From Alphaproteobacteria bacterium (GTDB lineage Bacteria > Pseudomonadota > Alphaproteobacteria > Rhodobacterales > Rhodobacteraceae), in contig JAUHXK010000013.1 in assembly GCA_030427405.1 (NCBI GenBank), forward strand, positions 54,512 through 118,511: a stretch of DNA of 64,000 bases. The letters run 5' to 3'. The first letter of the stretch is position 1, and the number at the start of each line of letters is the position of its first letter. The notes under the pieces are model-generated. The model had not been told where the DNA came from and made no database searches. It worked only from the letters and a program-made list of their open reading frames with translations. Positions 16,574-25,917 of this stretch are shown here, one piece after another. The translations under genes and the position numbers were made by a program.

Positions 16574-17881
16574 GTGACCGACCTGACCCCGCGCGAGATT
16601 GTCTCGGAACTGGATCGATTCATCATCGGACAGAAAGACGCCAAGCGCGCCGTGGCCGTGGCCCTGCGCAACCGTTGGCGGCGCAAGCAGTTGCCGGATG
16701 ACATCCGGGACGAGGTTTATCCCAAGAACATCCTGATGATCGGCCCCACCGGTGTGGGCAAAACCGAAATCAGCCGCCGCCTGGCCAAACTGGCCCGCGC
16801 GCCCTTTATCAAGGTCGAGGCCACCAAGTTCACCGAGGTCGGCTATGTCGGGCGTGACGTGGAACAGATTGTGCGCGACCTGGCAGATGCCGCCATCATC
16901 CAAACCCGCGAATACATGCGCGAAGATGTCAAAGCCCGCGCCCATCAGGCCGCAGAGGATCGCGTGATCGAAGCCATCGCAGGCGCCGATGCCCGCGACG
17001 CCACGCGCGAGATGTTCCGCAAAAAGCTGAAAGCGGGCGAGCTTGACGACACCGAGATCGAGCTTGAGCTGTCGGACACATCAAGCCCCATGCCGATGTT
17101 CGACATCCCCGGTCAACCCGGCAGCCAGATGGGCATGATGAATCTGGGCGATATCTTCGGAAAGGCGTTCGGTGGGCGCACGGTCAAGCGCAAGATGACC
17201 GTCGCCGACAGCTATGATGCGCTGATCGGAGAAGAGGCCGACAAGCTGTTGGATGATGAAACCGTCAACCGCGTGGCGCTGGAATCGGTCGAACAGAACG
17301 GCATCGTTTTCCTGGACGAGATCGACAAGGTCTGTGCCCGTGCGGACGCGCGCGGCGGCGATGTCAGCCGCGAAGGGGTGCAGCGTGACCTGCTGCCGCT
17401 GATCGAAGGCACAACCGTATCAACCAAGCACGGGCCGGTGAAAACCGACCATATCCTGTTCATTGCCTCGGGCGCGTTTCATATCGCCAAGCCGTCGGAC
17501 CTGTTGCCGGAACTTCAGGGCAGATTGCCGATCCGGGTCGAGCTGCGCGCGCTGACCGAAGAAGACTTCGTACGTATTCTGACCGAAACCGACAACGCAT
17601 TGACCCGGCAATACACCGCGCTGATGGGCACCGAAGATGTCACCGTCAGCTTTACCAATGACGGCATTGCCGCCCTGGCCCGTATCGCGGCGGATGTGAA
17701 CCAAAGCGTCGAGAACATCGGTGCGCGGCGGCTTTACACCGTGATGGAACGCGTGTTCGAAGAGCTGTCCTTTGCCGCTCCGGACAGGGCCGGAACGGAT
17801 ATTGTTGTCGACGAGGGCTTTGTCGCCGAGAACCTGGGTGAGTTGACCAAATCCTCTGATCTCAGCCGTTACGTATTGTAA
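16574..17881 (+). CDS. hslU: ATP-dependent protease ATPase subunit HslU (ClpY)
   Basis: GTG 16574 with AAAGGA seven bases upstream gives the family N-terminus [19 protein letters not shown] and 435 residues; the open frame extends upstream but without similarity. It has Walker [10 protein letters not shown] (57-65), Walker B VFLDEIDK (near 244-251), a long I-domain with Met/Gly-rich loops ([13 protein letters not shown]), and the C-terminal SRYVL tail that docks into HslV. HslU unfolds substrates and feeds them to HslV in the cytoplasm. Confidence 0.96.
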   Translation: MTDLTPREIVSELDRFIIGQKDAKRAVAVALRNRWRRKQLPDDIRDEVYPKNILMIGPTGVGKTEISRRLAKLARAPFIKVEATKFTEVGYVGRDVEQIVRDLADAAIIQTREYMREDVKARAHQAAEDRVIEAIAGADARDATREMFRKKLKAGELDDTEIELELSDTSSPMPMFDIPGQPGSQMGMMNLGDIFGKAFGGRTVKRKMTVADSYDALIGEEADKLLDDETVNRVALESVEQNGIVFLDEIDKVCARADARGGDVSREGVQRDLLPLIEGTTVSTKHGPVKTDHILFIASGAFHIAKPSDLLPELQGRLPIRVELRALTEEDFVRILTETDNALTRQYTALMGTEDVTVSFTNDGIAALARIAADVNQSVENIGARRLYTVMERVFEELSFAAPDRAGTDIVVDEGFVAENLGELTKSSDLSRYVL

Positions 17882-17913
17882 CACTTTCAGCCATTTCCCG
17901 CTGCTGATCCGCC

Positions 17914-17947
17914 GACCCGCGGGTCTGCCGCACTGGACGCGCGGCAG
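17914..17947 (+). other. Palindrome and stem-loop after hslU
   Basis: GACCCGCGGGTC (17914-17925) is a perfect 12-bp palindrome. It abuts a second stem, CTGCCGC (17925-17931) and GCGGCAG (17941-17947). No T run follows, so this may be a Rho-dependent end or mRNA-stabilising structure. Confidence 0.4.
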
Positions 17948-17988
17948 AAAATAGATAGCGTAGCGGCACGATTTCTTGGGAAATATCC

Positions 17989-19086
17989 GTGATACGCTAT
18001 TTAATCCTGATGCTGGCCGCCATGTCGCTAAGTGCCTGTGTGGACAGGACGGTTTCCGTCGTGATGCCATCGGCGCTGGAGGTTGGGAAACCTCAGGTCT
18101 TGCTTGCTGCGACCACCCGCGCCCGCGAGGCGGACGGAACCTATGGGTTCCGTCGCGCGCAGGATCTGAGGTTTCTGGAAATGACCGTATCCATCCCCCC
18201 GCGGCATACGCCGGGAAGCCTGGATTTTTCCTATGCAAACCCAAATCCCGACACGCAGTTCGTCCTGGCCGGCGTTACCGAATTTCCCGGCCCCCAAAGT
18301 CTGAAAGACAGGGTGCGGGGCGCCGACGAAGTGACCGTCTTTGTGCATGGCTACAACGCCACCCAGACCGAAACCGCGTTTCGGGCGGCGCAATTGTCAC
18401 ATGATATCGGCATCCCCGGAACCACCCTGATCTATTCCTGGCCCAGCCGGGCCACCGGCTATGGCTATGCCTATGATCTGGACAGTATGCTGTTTGCTCG
18501 CGACGGGCTGGAAGAAACCATCAGGGTGCTGAAATCCAGTGGCGTCAAACGCGTGGTCCTTGTGGCCCATTCGATGGGCGGCGCCCTGTCGATGGAAATG
18601 ATGCGGCAGGCCGAGCTGCGCGAACCCGGCTGGTCACGGCGAAACCTCGAAGGCGTCATCCTGATTTCGCCCGATCTGGATGTCGACCTTTTTCGGTCTC
18701 AGATGGACGCTATCAAATCGCCGCCCGATCCCTTTGTGATCATGGTGTCAAAGAAAGACAAGGTTCTGAATGTCTCGACCCGGCTCAGGGGGACCGCCAA
18801 CAGCGAACGGCTGGGCAATATCGGGTCAATCGACAAGCTTGCAAGCTATCCCATCAATATTATCGACACCACAGCCTTTAGCGGCGACGCCGGATCCTCG
18901 CATTTTGTCGCGGCGACTTCTCCGGCGTTGCTGTCCCTGCTGAACTCGGTCCGCAGGGTCAGTTCGACTTTTGGAAAGGACAGGCCCGCAATCACGTCAT
19001 TGGTTCCCGCCGAGGACCAAATCGGCGTTGGCGCGACCGAAGTCGTCCTGACCCAGGACGGTCAGGTTCAGGTCAGTTCGCCGTGA
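17989..19086 (+). CDS. Alpha/beta-hydrolase lipoprotein (DUF900 / COG4782 type)
   Basis: This 365-residue product starts at GTG 17989. The N-terminus is a lipoprotein signal with lipobox LSAC (lipid Cys17). The hydrolase domain shows FVHGYNATQTETAF (oxyanion-region His-Gly) and the nucleophile elbow LVAHSMGGAL with Ser195. DUF900 proteins are serine hydrolases related to esterases; the substrate is unknown. It is coupled to the following MFS gene: the GTG start of that gene overlaps this TGA stop. Envelope localisation is inferred from the lipobox. Confidence 0.85.
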   Translation: MIRYLILMLAAMSLSACVDRTVSVVMPSALEVGKPQVLLAATTRAREADGTYGFRRAQDLRFLEMTVSIPPRHTPGSLDFSYANPNPDTQFVLAGVTEFPGPQSLKDRVRGADEVTVFVHGYNATQTETAFRAAQLSHDIGIPGTTLIYSWPSRATGYGYAYDLDSMLFARDGLEETIRVLKSSGVKRVVLVAHSMGGALSMEMMRQAELREPGWSRRNLEGVILISPDLDVDLFRSQMDAIKSPPDPFVIMVSKKDKVLNVSTRLRGTANSERLGNIGSIDKLASYPINIIDTTAFSGDAGSSHFVAATSPALLSLLNSVRRVSSTFGKDRPAITSLVPAEDQIGVGATEVVLTQDGQVQVSSP

Positions 19087-20303
19087 CCCAAACCCGACTG
19101 GGCCAGTACCTGACGCAAAACGCACGCTGGCTGGGTGCGGGTATCCTGCTGACCTTTCTGTCAAGTTTCGGGCAAACCTTCTTTATCTCGATCTTTTCAG
19201 GCGAGATTCGGTCCGCCTTTGGCCTGAGCCACGGTGCCTGGGGCATGCTTTATTCACTGGGAACCACGGTTTCAGCCATCGTGATGATATGGGCCGGCGG
19301 CCTGACCGACCGGTTCCGCGTGCGGGTTCTGGGCCCAGTGGTGCTGTTCGGATTGGCTTTGGCCTGCATTTCCATGGCGATGAACAACTGGCTTTTGCTG
19401 TTGCCGGTGGTGGTTTTCCTGCTGCGGCTGTTTGGCCAGGGAATGAGCAGCCACATCGCGCTGGTGGCCATGGCCAGGTGGTTTACAACTACACGGGGCA
19501 GGGCGCTGTCGATTGCCTCGTTGGGTTTTGCCCTGGGCGAGGCGGTTCTTCCGCTGGTGTTTGTTGCCGCGATGGGGGTGTTCGACTGGCATTGGCTTTG
19601 GATCGTGGCCGCCCTGGTTACACTCCTTGGTGTTCCCGCACTCTTGCGCCTTCTCCGGGCCGAGCGCACCCCGCAGAGCCTGGCGCAATCCTATGCGGCA
19701 ACCGGGATGTCCGGGCGGCACTGGACACGGCGCGAAACCCTTTTGGACCCGCTGTTCTGGTTTTTGGTGCCCGCTTTGTTGGGGCCATCGGCATTCATCA
19801 CGGCCTTTTTCTTTCACCAGGTCCACCTGGCGCAGGTCAAAGGATGGCTGCATATCGAACTGGTGGCCATGTTCCCCGTCTATACCGGCGTATCCATCCT
19901 TGCGATGTTTGCAGCAGGCTGGGCGCTGGATAGATGGGGCACGGCCCGCCTGATGCCCGTCTATCAATTGCCCATGGCCGTGGGGTTTGCCGTGCTGTCG
20001 GCAACCAGTTCGATCGGCGGGGCGCTGGCGGGCCTGTTCTTTCTGGCGCTGACCGTCGGTGCCAACAGCACGCTGCCCAGCGCGTTTTGGGCAGAATTCT
20101 ATGGAACCCGCCATATCGGGGCGATCAAGGCGATGGCCGCCGCTGTCATGGTTCTTGGCTCGGCTATCGGTCCGGGCCTGACCGGGGTGTTGATTGATGC
20201 GGGCGTATCGCTGACCCATCAGTTCCTGTGGATCGCGGGGTATTTCGGCCTGGTCTGCATCACGGCGGGTATCGGCATCCGACAGGCAGTGCGGCGGCTT
20301 TAA
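19083..20303 (+). CDS. MFS transporter
   Basis: This 406-residue protein of about twelve membrane helices has motif A-like GGLTDRFRVRVLGP between helices 2 and 3, RWFTTTRGRALSIASLGFALGEA around helices 4-5, and a second half with AGWALDRWGTARL. The RWF..RGRA..I segment resembles the monocarboxylate/oxalate-formate branch of MFS; substrate unknown. It starts at GTG 19083 overlapping the hydrolase stop, so the two are probably co-translated, and its TAA shares four bases with the convergent smr gene. Confidence 0.85.
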   Translation: MTQTRLGQYLTQNARWLGAGILLTFLSSFGQTFFISIFSGEIRSAFGLSHGAWGMLYSLGTTVSAIVMIWAGGLTDRFRVRVLGPVVLFGLALACISMAMNNWLLLLPVVVFLLRLFGQGMSSHIALVAMARWFTTTRGRALSIASLGFALGEAVLPLVFVAAMGVFDWHWLWIVAALVTLLGVPALLRLLRAERTPQSLAQSYAATGMSGRHWTRRETLLDPLFWFLVPALLGPSAFITAFFFHQVHLAQVKGWLHIELVAMFPVYTGVSILAMFAAGWALDRWGTARLMPVYQLPMAVGFAVLSATSSIGGALAGLFFLALTVGANSTLPSAFWAEFYGTRHIGAIKAMAAAVMVLGSAIGPGLTGVLIDAGVSLTHQFLWIAGYFGLVCITAGIGIRQAVRRL

Positions 20304-20887
20304 CGGCCCCGACGCAGATAGATGTAATAGGCCCCATCGCCGCCATGACTGATATGGGCCGGTGTCACCTGCAATACGGCCTGCGCCAGGGGCGGCAGCG
20401 ATAACCAGTTCGGCACCTGGTTCCGCAACACGCCGCGCGGCGTCGGGATCGGGCCTGGCCCGTCACGATCCTTGCCCTTTCCGGTAATCACAAGGACCAG
20501 CCTTTTCCCCGACGCCTGCGAGGACAGAACAAACCGGATCAGTGCGGGATGCGCGGTATCCACGCGCATTCCATGCAGGTCCAGCCGTGCTTCGGGCTTT
20601 AGCTTTCCGCGTTTCATCCGGCCAAACGCCTTGAGGTCCATCTGCACCGGAGTGGCCCGCATCTGTTCCGTGATCGAAGGTTTCAGATTGTGCCCCGATG
20701 GCTTTGCGGGTGCCTTCTGGCCAAGCTCGAACGGTTCGACCCTGGGTTTGGGTGACTTGGACGGTTTGGGCCGGGGAAGCGTGGTGGGGTGAATGTTCTG
20801 CGGCAACTCGGGGTGCAACTTTTCGGCTCGTCTTGCCACCTTGCGCCACAGTTCGATTTCTTCGGCTGTCAATTTGCGCCGCGTCAT
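20300..20887 (-). CDS. Smr-domain protein
   Basis: This 195-residue protein has a basic, proline-rich N-terminal half (PKPSKSPKPR) and a C-terminal Smr domain with LDLHGMRVDTAHPAL and LVLVITGKGKDRDG; the final HISHGGDGAYYIYL matches the family. Smr domains occur at the C-terminus of MutS2 and as stand-alone nucleases that nick DNA or RNA. It is the distal gene of the Tim44-like/mltA/smr operon (mltA stop and smr start touch at 20887). Confidence 0.88.
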   Translation of the reverse strand: MTRRKLTAEEIELWRKVARRAEKLHPELPQNIHPTTLPRPKPSKSPKPRVEPFELGQKAPAKPSGHNLKPSITEQMRATPVQMDLKAFGRMKRGKLKPEARLDLHGMRVDTAHPALIRFVLSSQASGKRLVLVITGKGKDRDGPGPIPTPRGVLRNQVPNWLSLPPLAQAVLQVTPAHISHGGDGAYYIYLRRGR

Positions 20888-21927
20888 CAGAACTCGTCCG
20901 GCAACAGGGCAAAGGCGCGCTGGATCGGCAACAATACGACCATCCGGCCCGGGTCTTTCAGCTGTCCCGCTTGCTGGCCCGCCTTGTCACCGGTTCCAAA
21001 GAATATGTCGGCGCGCTGCGCCCCTTTGATTGCCGACCCGGTGTCCTGCGCGATCATCAGACGGCGCAACGGGTCGCGGCCATCCTTTTCCACCCAGACT
21101 GGCGCACCCAGCGGGGTAAAGGCCGGATCGGCGGCAATGCTGCGCATGGCGGTAACGGACCGGTTCATCGCACCCAGGGGCCCGAATTCCGGTGCCACGC
21201 GCGTCACCTCGCGAAAAAAGACGTAAGAGGGGTTGTGCAGCAACAATTCAGCGCCCGCTTCGGGGTTCTTGCGCACCCAGTGGCGGATCATCTGGGCGCT
21301 GACCTCGTGCGAGCCCAGGAAGCCCCGGCGCACCATTTCGACCCCGATCGACCGATAAGGGTGACCGTTGGCACCGCCATACCCAACCCGCAACGCCTTG
21401 CCATCCGGCAACTTTATCCGGCCAGAGCCCTGGATTTGCAGGAAAAACAGCTCGACCGGGTCGTCGACCCAGGCGATTTCCAAACCCCTGCCGTCAAGAA
21501 CGCCATTGCTCAGGATATCGCGGCGGCTAAGCCATTGGCCTGCATTCCGTGCCTCGGGCGGCAGCCGGTAAAGCGGATAACGATAGGTGTCCGTCCGGGT
21601 GCGGGACCCGTCCAGTTCAGGTTCGAAATACCCGGTAAACAGGCCCGCTGCGCCGTCTTCGATCAGAACAGGACGAAAGAACAGTTCAAAAAAGGAACGC
21701 GCCGCGTCGGGTGCGCTGGCCCGCGCGGCAGAACACAACGCACGCCAGTCCGGGTCGCCCAGATCGCTGCATGTGTTCAGGAACACCGACAAGGCAGCCG
21801 GATGATCGTCATCCGCCCAACCGTCAAGATCGTCGAACGACAGGATCGTCCGCGTCACCTCGGCCCCGGCTGCGCCGGAAATGGTCATGAGGCCCCCCAG
21901 GACAAGCGACCGAAGCGCGGCAATCAT
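20887..21927 (-). CDS. mltA: Membrane-bound lytic transglycosylase A
   Basis: This 346-residue protein has an N-terminal signal peptide (cleavage near AAGAE, residue 22), an MltA barrel domain (LFTGYFEPELDGSRTRT) and the C-terminal 3D domain with catalytic Asp in IAQDTGSAIKG followed by RADIFFGTG. It cleaves peptidoglycan to 1,6-anhydro-muropeptides, which supply the amgK-murU recycling route encoded earlier in this window. There is no lipobox, so it may be soluble in the periplasm. It overlaps the Tim44-like gene by ATGA. Confidence 0.94.
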   Translation of the reverse strand: MIAALRSLVLGGLMTISGAAGAEVTRTILSFDDLDGWADDDHPAALSVFLNTCSDLGDPDWRALCSAARASAPDAARSFFELFFRPVLIEDGAAGLFTGYFEPELDGSRTRTDTYRYPLYRLPPEARNAGQWLSRRDILSNGVLDGRGLEIAWVDDPVELFFLQIQGSGRIKLPDGKALRVGYGGANGHPYRSIGVEMVRRGFLGSHEVSAQMIRHWVRKNPEAGAELLLHNPSYVFFREVTRVAPEFGPLGAMNRSVTAMRSIAADPAFTPLGAPVWVEKDGRDPLRRLMIAQDTGSAIKGAQRADIFFGTGDKAGQQAGQLKDPGRMVVLLPIQRAFALLPDEF

Positions 21928-22583
21928 GCGTCCGTGGCGACAAGCAGCCAGTTCGGATCATCCGTGCCCATGACACGGGCAAAGGTCCAGCTGTCCTTTT
22001 GGCGTTTGACCGTGTTCGGGTTGCCTTCGATGATGTCACCGCCGCGATCGCGGACAACCGATGTCAGCTCTCCGACAAAGCGCATAGTGATTTCGGCCTG
22101 GTTGGTGTCCTTGTCGAAACGGGCATCCGCCAGCGTTGTTTCGCGCACACCGATAAACTCGGCCTCGATGGTCAGGCCCTGGTCTTCGCGCGCGGCGACA
22201 ACGGACACGAAGGTTTCAAACACCTCTTCGGACAGGAACGGCTGGATCTCGTCCAGGTTGCCTTTTTCGAAACCCATCACGATCATCTCGTATGCGCCGC
22301 GGGCACCCTGCACGAATTCGCTGACCGAGAAACTGGGCTCGACCCGTTTCATCGCGGCAAGCGTCTGCGCCTGGTCGCTGTCTTCGGCGACATGGTCGGT
22401 GATGTCCGGGTCGGGGCCGCCTTCGATAACTTCGAAATCGCGCCGCGACTTGTTGGCCTCGGGCTGTTGCTGAAGCGGTGGTTTTTCAAAACCTTCTCGC
22501 GTCCCCAACACGCTTTTCAAGCGAAGGATCAGGAAAATCGCGATACCGGCCAGCACCAGCAGCTGGATCAGGGGTGAATTCAT
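21924..22583 (-). CDS. Tim44-like domain protein (TimA type)
   Basis: This 219-residue protein has an N-terminal membrane helix (about 4-22), a short linker and a Tim44-like domain (about 75-215) with FVQGARGAYEMIVMGFEKGN and IQPFLSEEVFETF. These are bacterial relatives of the mitochondrial import motor anchor Tim44; the Caulobacter protein TimA is membrane-bound, but its role in bacteria is not settled. It is first in an operon with mltA and smr, and divergent from fxsA and secB. Confidence 0.88.
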   Translation of the reverse strand: MNSPLIQLLVLAGIAIFLILRLKSVLGTREGFEKPPLQQQPEANKSRRDFEVIEGGPDPDITDHVAEDSDQAQTLAAMKRVEPSFSVSEFVQGARGAYEMIVMGFEKGNLDEIQPFLSEEVFETFVSVVAAREDQGLTIEAEFIGVRETTLADARFDKDTNQAEITMRFVGELTSVVRDRGGDIIEGNPNTVKRQKDSWTFARVMGTDDPNWLLVATDA

Positions 22584-22609
22584 TTCGTCCTCATTTCAGA
22601 ACCGAGACT

Positions 22610-22638
22610 TTGTGTATGCGGCCTCCTGCCACTATGTA
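22610..22638 (+). promoter_or_regulatory. Candidate promoter for fxsA
   Basis: TTGTGT (22610-22615), a 17-bp spacer and TATGTA (22633-22638), the same -10 box as the rho candidate. It lies 53 bp before the fxsA ATG. Confidence 0.4.
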
Positions 22639-22691
22639 GGTGACAGTTGGTGGCAAGTCCACAGCCCGGCTCTGCGGAAAGGATAGCGCAA

Positions 22692-23192
22692 ATGTACCTG
22701 TTCTTGGCATTTTTGTTGGTGCCGATCATCGAAATCGCCCTGTTCATCCAGGTTGGCGGGTTGATCGGCCTGTGGCCAACGCTTGGGATCGTGGTTCTGA
22801 CCGCCGTTCTGGGGACGGCTCTGGTGCGGACACAAGGTCGCATGGCGCTGGGCCAATTGCAGCAGTCCTTTGCAAAACTGGACGACCCGACCGAGCCGCT
22901 GGCCCATGGCGCCATGATCTTGCTGTCGGGCGCTTTGCTGCTGACGCCGGGGTTTTTCACCGATGCCATGGGCTTTGCGCTGTTGGTCCCCGCTATTCGC
23001 GTGGCGGTGTTTCGCTATATCCGGTCGCGGGTGACCGTTGCCCATTTCCAGATGGGCGGCGGCGCTCAATTCCGTTCGGCCGGAGACCCTTTTGGCGGCG
23101 ACGACGTGATCGACGGGGAATTCACCGAGGTTCGGCCGCGCAAGGACCCCGCGAAGCCATCGAAATGGGTCGAAGGTCCGCACCAGCATTGA
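22692..23192 (+). CDS. fxsA: FxsA family cytoplasmic membrane protein
   Basis: From ATG 22692 (GGAAAGGAT upstream) the protein has 166 residues. It opens with a hydrophobic helix (YLFLAFLLVPIIEIALFI), then GLIGLWPTLGIVVLTAVLGT and the FxsA hallmark LLTPGFFTDAMGFALLVP. The C-terminal third is polar and cytoplasmic. FxsA of E. coli limits phage T7 exclusion when overproduced; its normal role is unknown. It precedes secB by about 54 bp on the same strand. Confidence 0.92.
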   Translation: MYLFLAFLLVPIIEIALFIQVGGLIGLWPTLGIVVLTAVLGTALVRTQGRMALGQLQQSFAKLDDPTEPLAHGAMILLSGALLLTPGFFTDAMGFALLVPAIRVAVFRYIRSRVTVAHFQMGGGAQFRSAGDPFGGDDVIDGEFTEVRPRKDPAKPSKWVEGPHQH

Positions 23193-23246
23193 GGTGCCCG
23201 GCCCAACTTGATAAGCAGTGGCGAAATTCATTCCCGGAGTAGATCC

Positions 23247-23747
23247 ATGACCGAAGAAAGCGCCGCCGAAAACACAGCGGCCAAGGCAGCCCCGCAGATC
23301 CAGATGCGTGTCTTGGGACAGTTCATTCGCGACATGTCCTTTGAAAACGTGATGGCGCAAAAAGGCGTCTCGGGCGATGTTCAGCCCGAGATTTCCGTTC
23401 AGGTGAACCTGGACGCCAAAAAGCGCCAGGCCGACCACCAGTTCGAAGTATCGATCAAGCTGAACCTCAAGTCCAAGGCCAAGGGGCTGGAAGACATCCT
23501 GTTCCTGTTCGAGATCGACTATTGCGGCCTGTTCCATGTCGAAGGCGTTCCCGAAGACCAGATGCACCCGTTCCTGATGATCGAATGTCCGCGCATGCTG
23601 TTCCCGTTCCTGCGCCGCATCGTCAGCGACGTCACCCGCGATGGGGGCTATCCGCCGGTCAACCTGGACACAATCGACTTTGTCGCGTTGTACCGCAACG
23701 AACTGATGCGCCGCCAAAGCGAGCAGGCGCAGAAATCAGACGCCTGA
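23247..23747 (+). CDS. secB: Protein-export chaperone SecB
   Basis: From ATG 23247 (CGGAG seven bases upstream) the protein has 166 residues and is acidic. It shows the SecB fold segments IRDMSFENV, the alternating strand QVNLDAKKRQADHQFEVSI and the C-terminal CPRMLFPFLRRIVSDVTRDGG region with YPPVNLDTIDF, which forms the peptide groove and SecA contact. SecB tetramers keep preproteins unfolded for SecYEG. Confidence 0.96.
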   Translation: MTEESAAENTAAKAAPQIQMRVLGQFIRDMSFENVMAQKGVSGDVQPEISVQVNLDAKKRQADHQFEVSIKLNLKSKAKGLEDILFLFEIDYCGLFHVEGVPEDQMHPFLMIECPRMLFPFLRRIVSDVTRDGGYPPVNLDTIDFVALYRNELMRRQSEQAQKSDA

Positions 23748-23761
23748 TTGATCTCGTAGCA

Positions 23762-23784
23762 CGCGCCTGATCCGGTCAGGCGCG
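23762..23784. terminator. Hairpin between convergent secB and dnaQ
   Basis: CGCGCCTGA (23762-23770) and TCAGGCGCG (23776-23784) pair perfectly over nine bases with a five-base loop; the right arm includes the dnaQ stop codon. No T run is present on either side, so it may serve both genes only weakly. Confidence 0.5.
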
Positions 23785-24501
23785 TCGCCACAGGGCGTTT
23801 TCCCCCAGCTTTTCGACAAAAGCGTCATGCGCGGCGCGTTCTTCCGCGGTGATCCGCGGTGACAGCGCCGTTTCGCGCGGGGCGGGGCGCCAGTTGTCCC
23901 CTGCGCCGCCGGCCGAGCCACCGGAAACGGTCGATAGGGCAAAGTCCGGCTGCCGACCACCGATAAGCTCCAGATAGACCTCTGCCAGGATCTCGGAATC
24001 GAGCAACGCGCCGTGCAGAACCCGGTTTGAATTGTCGATGTTGAACCGCCGGCACAGCGCGTCAAGCGAGGCCGGAGACCCCGGAAACCGTTTGCGCGCA
24101 ATGGCCAGCGTGTCGATGGCCTGATCCATCGGAATTGCTGGCTGGCCCATCCAGCCCAGCTCGGCATTTAGGAATTTCATGTCGAAGGACGCGTTGTGGA
24201 TCACCAGTTTCGCATCCCCGACAAATTCGCGGAATTCGGCGCCGACCTTTGCAAAGACCGGCTTGTCCTTCAGGGTGATTTGCCCCTTTTCCACCGGTCG
24301 CGGCGGTTCCAGCAGATCCGGCCCGATACCGTGAACACCAAAAGCTTCCTCGGGCATGGACCGTTCAGGGTTGATATAAACGTGGTATGTCTCGCCGGTG
24401 GCGACATGGTTCCACAGCTCGACAGCACCGATCTCGACGATCCGGTCACCGGTTTCAGGATCGAAACCCGTGGTTTCGGTATCAAGTACAATTTCACGCA
24501 T
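23776..24501 (-). CDS. dnaQ: DNA polymerase III epsilon subunit (3'-5' proofreading exonuclease)
   Basis: This 241-residue protein has ExoI motif LDTETTGFDP (catalytic Asp7, Glu9), ExoII LVIHNASFDMKFLN and ExoIII with HGALLDSEILAEVY (catalytic His and Asp), all intact. It proofreads in the replicative core with DnaE. The C-terminal tail (about 190-241) is the usual alpha-binding extension. It is last of four overlapping genes maf-aroE-coaE-dnaQ, transcribed away from the origin. Confidence 0.95.
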   Translation of the reverse strand: MREIVLDTETTGFDPETGDRIVEIGAVELWNHVATGETYHVYINPERSMPEEAFGVHGIGPDLLEPPRPVEKGQITLKDKPVFAKVGAEFREFVGDAKLVIHNASFDMKFLNAELGWMGQPAIPMDQAIDTLAIARKRFPGSPASLDALCRRFNIDNSNRVLHGALLDSEILAEVYLELIGGRQPDFALSTVSGGSAGGAGDNWRPAPRETALSPRITAEERAAHDAFVEKLGENALWRRA

Positions 24502-25087
24502 TGTCTGTTTTCGCCCTGATCTGCCTGATCACATCCTGCACTTGCCCGCGGGCGTGGTCCAGAGTGTCCGTGACGATCACGAAATCCGACCGGGCGCATT
24601 TTTCGCGGTTTGGCATCTGCTTGGCCTTTATCTGCCGGAACTGTGCCAGGGTCATCGTGCCGCGCGCCATGACCCGGCGTTCCTGTTCGTCGTCGGAAAC
24701 CGACACGCAAGCCACCGCATCCATCGACGCATCACCCCCGGTTTCAAACAAAAGCGGAATATCGAACACCAGAATATCGGCCTGTGCCGAAGCACGAAAC
24801 GCAGCGCGGTCCGCCGCGACCAGGGGGTGGACGATGCCTTCGATCGTTTTCAGGGCCGTTTCATCTGCTGTTATGATCTGTTTGAGGGCATCGCGGCTGA
24901 TGGCGCCGTCTACGACCGCTGTGGGGAAAACCTGCGCGACAGGGCGCACCGCGGCACCACCGGGCGCATAAAGCCGGTGAACCGCCGCATCGGCGTCCCA
25001 CAGGGCACATCCAGCGTCGGCGAACATCTGCGCCGTCGTGCTTTTGCCCATCCCGATTGAACCGGTCAGCCCCAGACAGAAGCTCAT
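24494..25087 (-). CDS. coaE: Dephospho-CoA kinase
   Basis: This 197-residue P-loop kinase has the N-terminal Walker A LTGSIGMGKST, WDADAAVHRLY (substrate Asp) and IPLLFETGGD. It catalyses the last step of coenzyme A synthesis, phosphorylating the ribose 3'-hydroxyl. It overlaps dnaQ by eight bases and aroE by four (ATGA), so all are co-transcribed. Confidence 0.95.
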   Translation of the reverse strand: MSFCLGLTGSIGMGKSTTAQMFADAGCALWDADAAVHRLYAPGGAAVRPVAQVFPTAVVDGAISRDALKQIITADETALKTIEGIVHPLVAADRAAFRASAQADILVFDIPLLFETGGDASMDAVACVSVSDDEQERRVMARGTMTLAQFRQIKAKQMPNREKCARSDFVIVTDTLDHARGQVQDVIRQIRAKTDNA

Positions 25088-25917
25088 GCCAACGCGGCCG
25101 CCCGCGTGGCGGCGTCAACTACGGGGCGTATGCCGAACCAGCGCTCAAAGCCGGGAACCGCCTGGTGCAGCAACATGCCCAGCCCATCGACCGTGGTGCA
25201 TCCGGCATCTTCGGCCTGTCGCAGCAACCGGGTCTTGAGCGGGGCGTATACCAGGTCCGTTACAACCGCTCCGGGCTGCAGACCATCCAGAGGCACACGC
25301 AACTCGGGCTGGCCCTGCATTCCCAGCGATGTGGTGTTGACCACCAGTTCCGCGCTTTCAATGACGTTACCGGCCTGAACCCAGTCAACGACTCTGATCC
25401 GCTGGCCGAATTCTTCTTTCAGGTGATCCGCCCGAGACCGGGTGCGGTTGGTCAGGATAATTTCCGGAACGCCAGCATCGGACAGCGCCGACAGAACGGC
25501 GCGGGCCGCACCACCGGCCCCGAACACCACAGCGGGCCCATCCTGAGGGTTCCAGTCCGGCGCGCCGCTGCGCAGGTTCTCGATGAACCCGTACCCGTCC
25601 GTATTGTCGGCATGAATGGACCCGTCATCGCGAAACACCAGCGTATTCGCGGCACCGATGACCGACGCGCGATCCGATACGTGATCGGCAAGATGCATGG
25701 CCGTTTCCTTGTGTGGAACCGTAACATTGGCCCCCACAAACCCCGCCTTCGGCAAGGCCCGCACAACCGTTTTAAAATCTGCTGGTGTTACGTCCATCGG
25801 TACGTAAAAGCCCGGCAATTCCAACGTCTTCAACCAGTACCCGTGCAATTTCGGCGACCGGGAATGTGCAACCGGATGCCCGATGACCCCAGCCAGAGGA
25901 ATGCGATTGTCCGTCAT
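25084..25917 (-). CDS. aroE: Shikimate dehydrogenase (NADP+)
   Basis: This 277-residue enzyme has the N-terminal substrate motif [11 protein letters not shown], catalytic Lys in [19 protein letters not shown] (substrate Asp) and the NADP loop [15 protein letters not shown] with [10 protein letters not shown]. It reduces 3-dehydroshikimate in chorismate synthesis. It overlaps coaE and maf by four bases on each side. Confidence 0.96.
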   Translation of the reverse strand: MTDNRIPLAGVIGHPVAHSRSPKLHGYWLKTLELPGFYVPMDVTPADFKTVVRALPKAGFVGANVTVPHKETAMHLADHVSDRASVIGAANTLVFRDDGSIHADNTDGYGFIENLRSGAPDWNPQDGPAVVFGAGGAARAVLSALSDAGVPEIILTNRTRSRADHLKEEFGQRIRVVDWVQAGNVIESAELVVNTTSLGMQGQPELRVPLDGLQPGAVVTDLVYAPLKTRLLRQAEDAGCTTVDGLGMLLHQAVPGFERWFGIRPVVDAATRAAALA

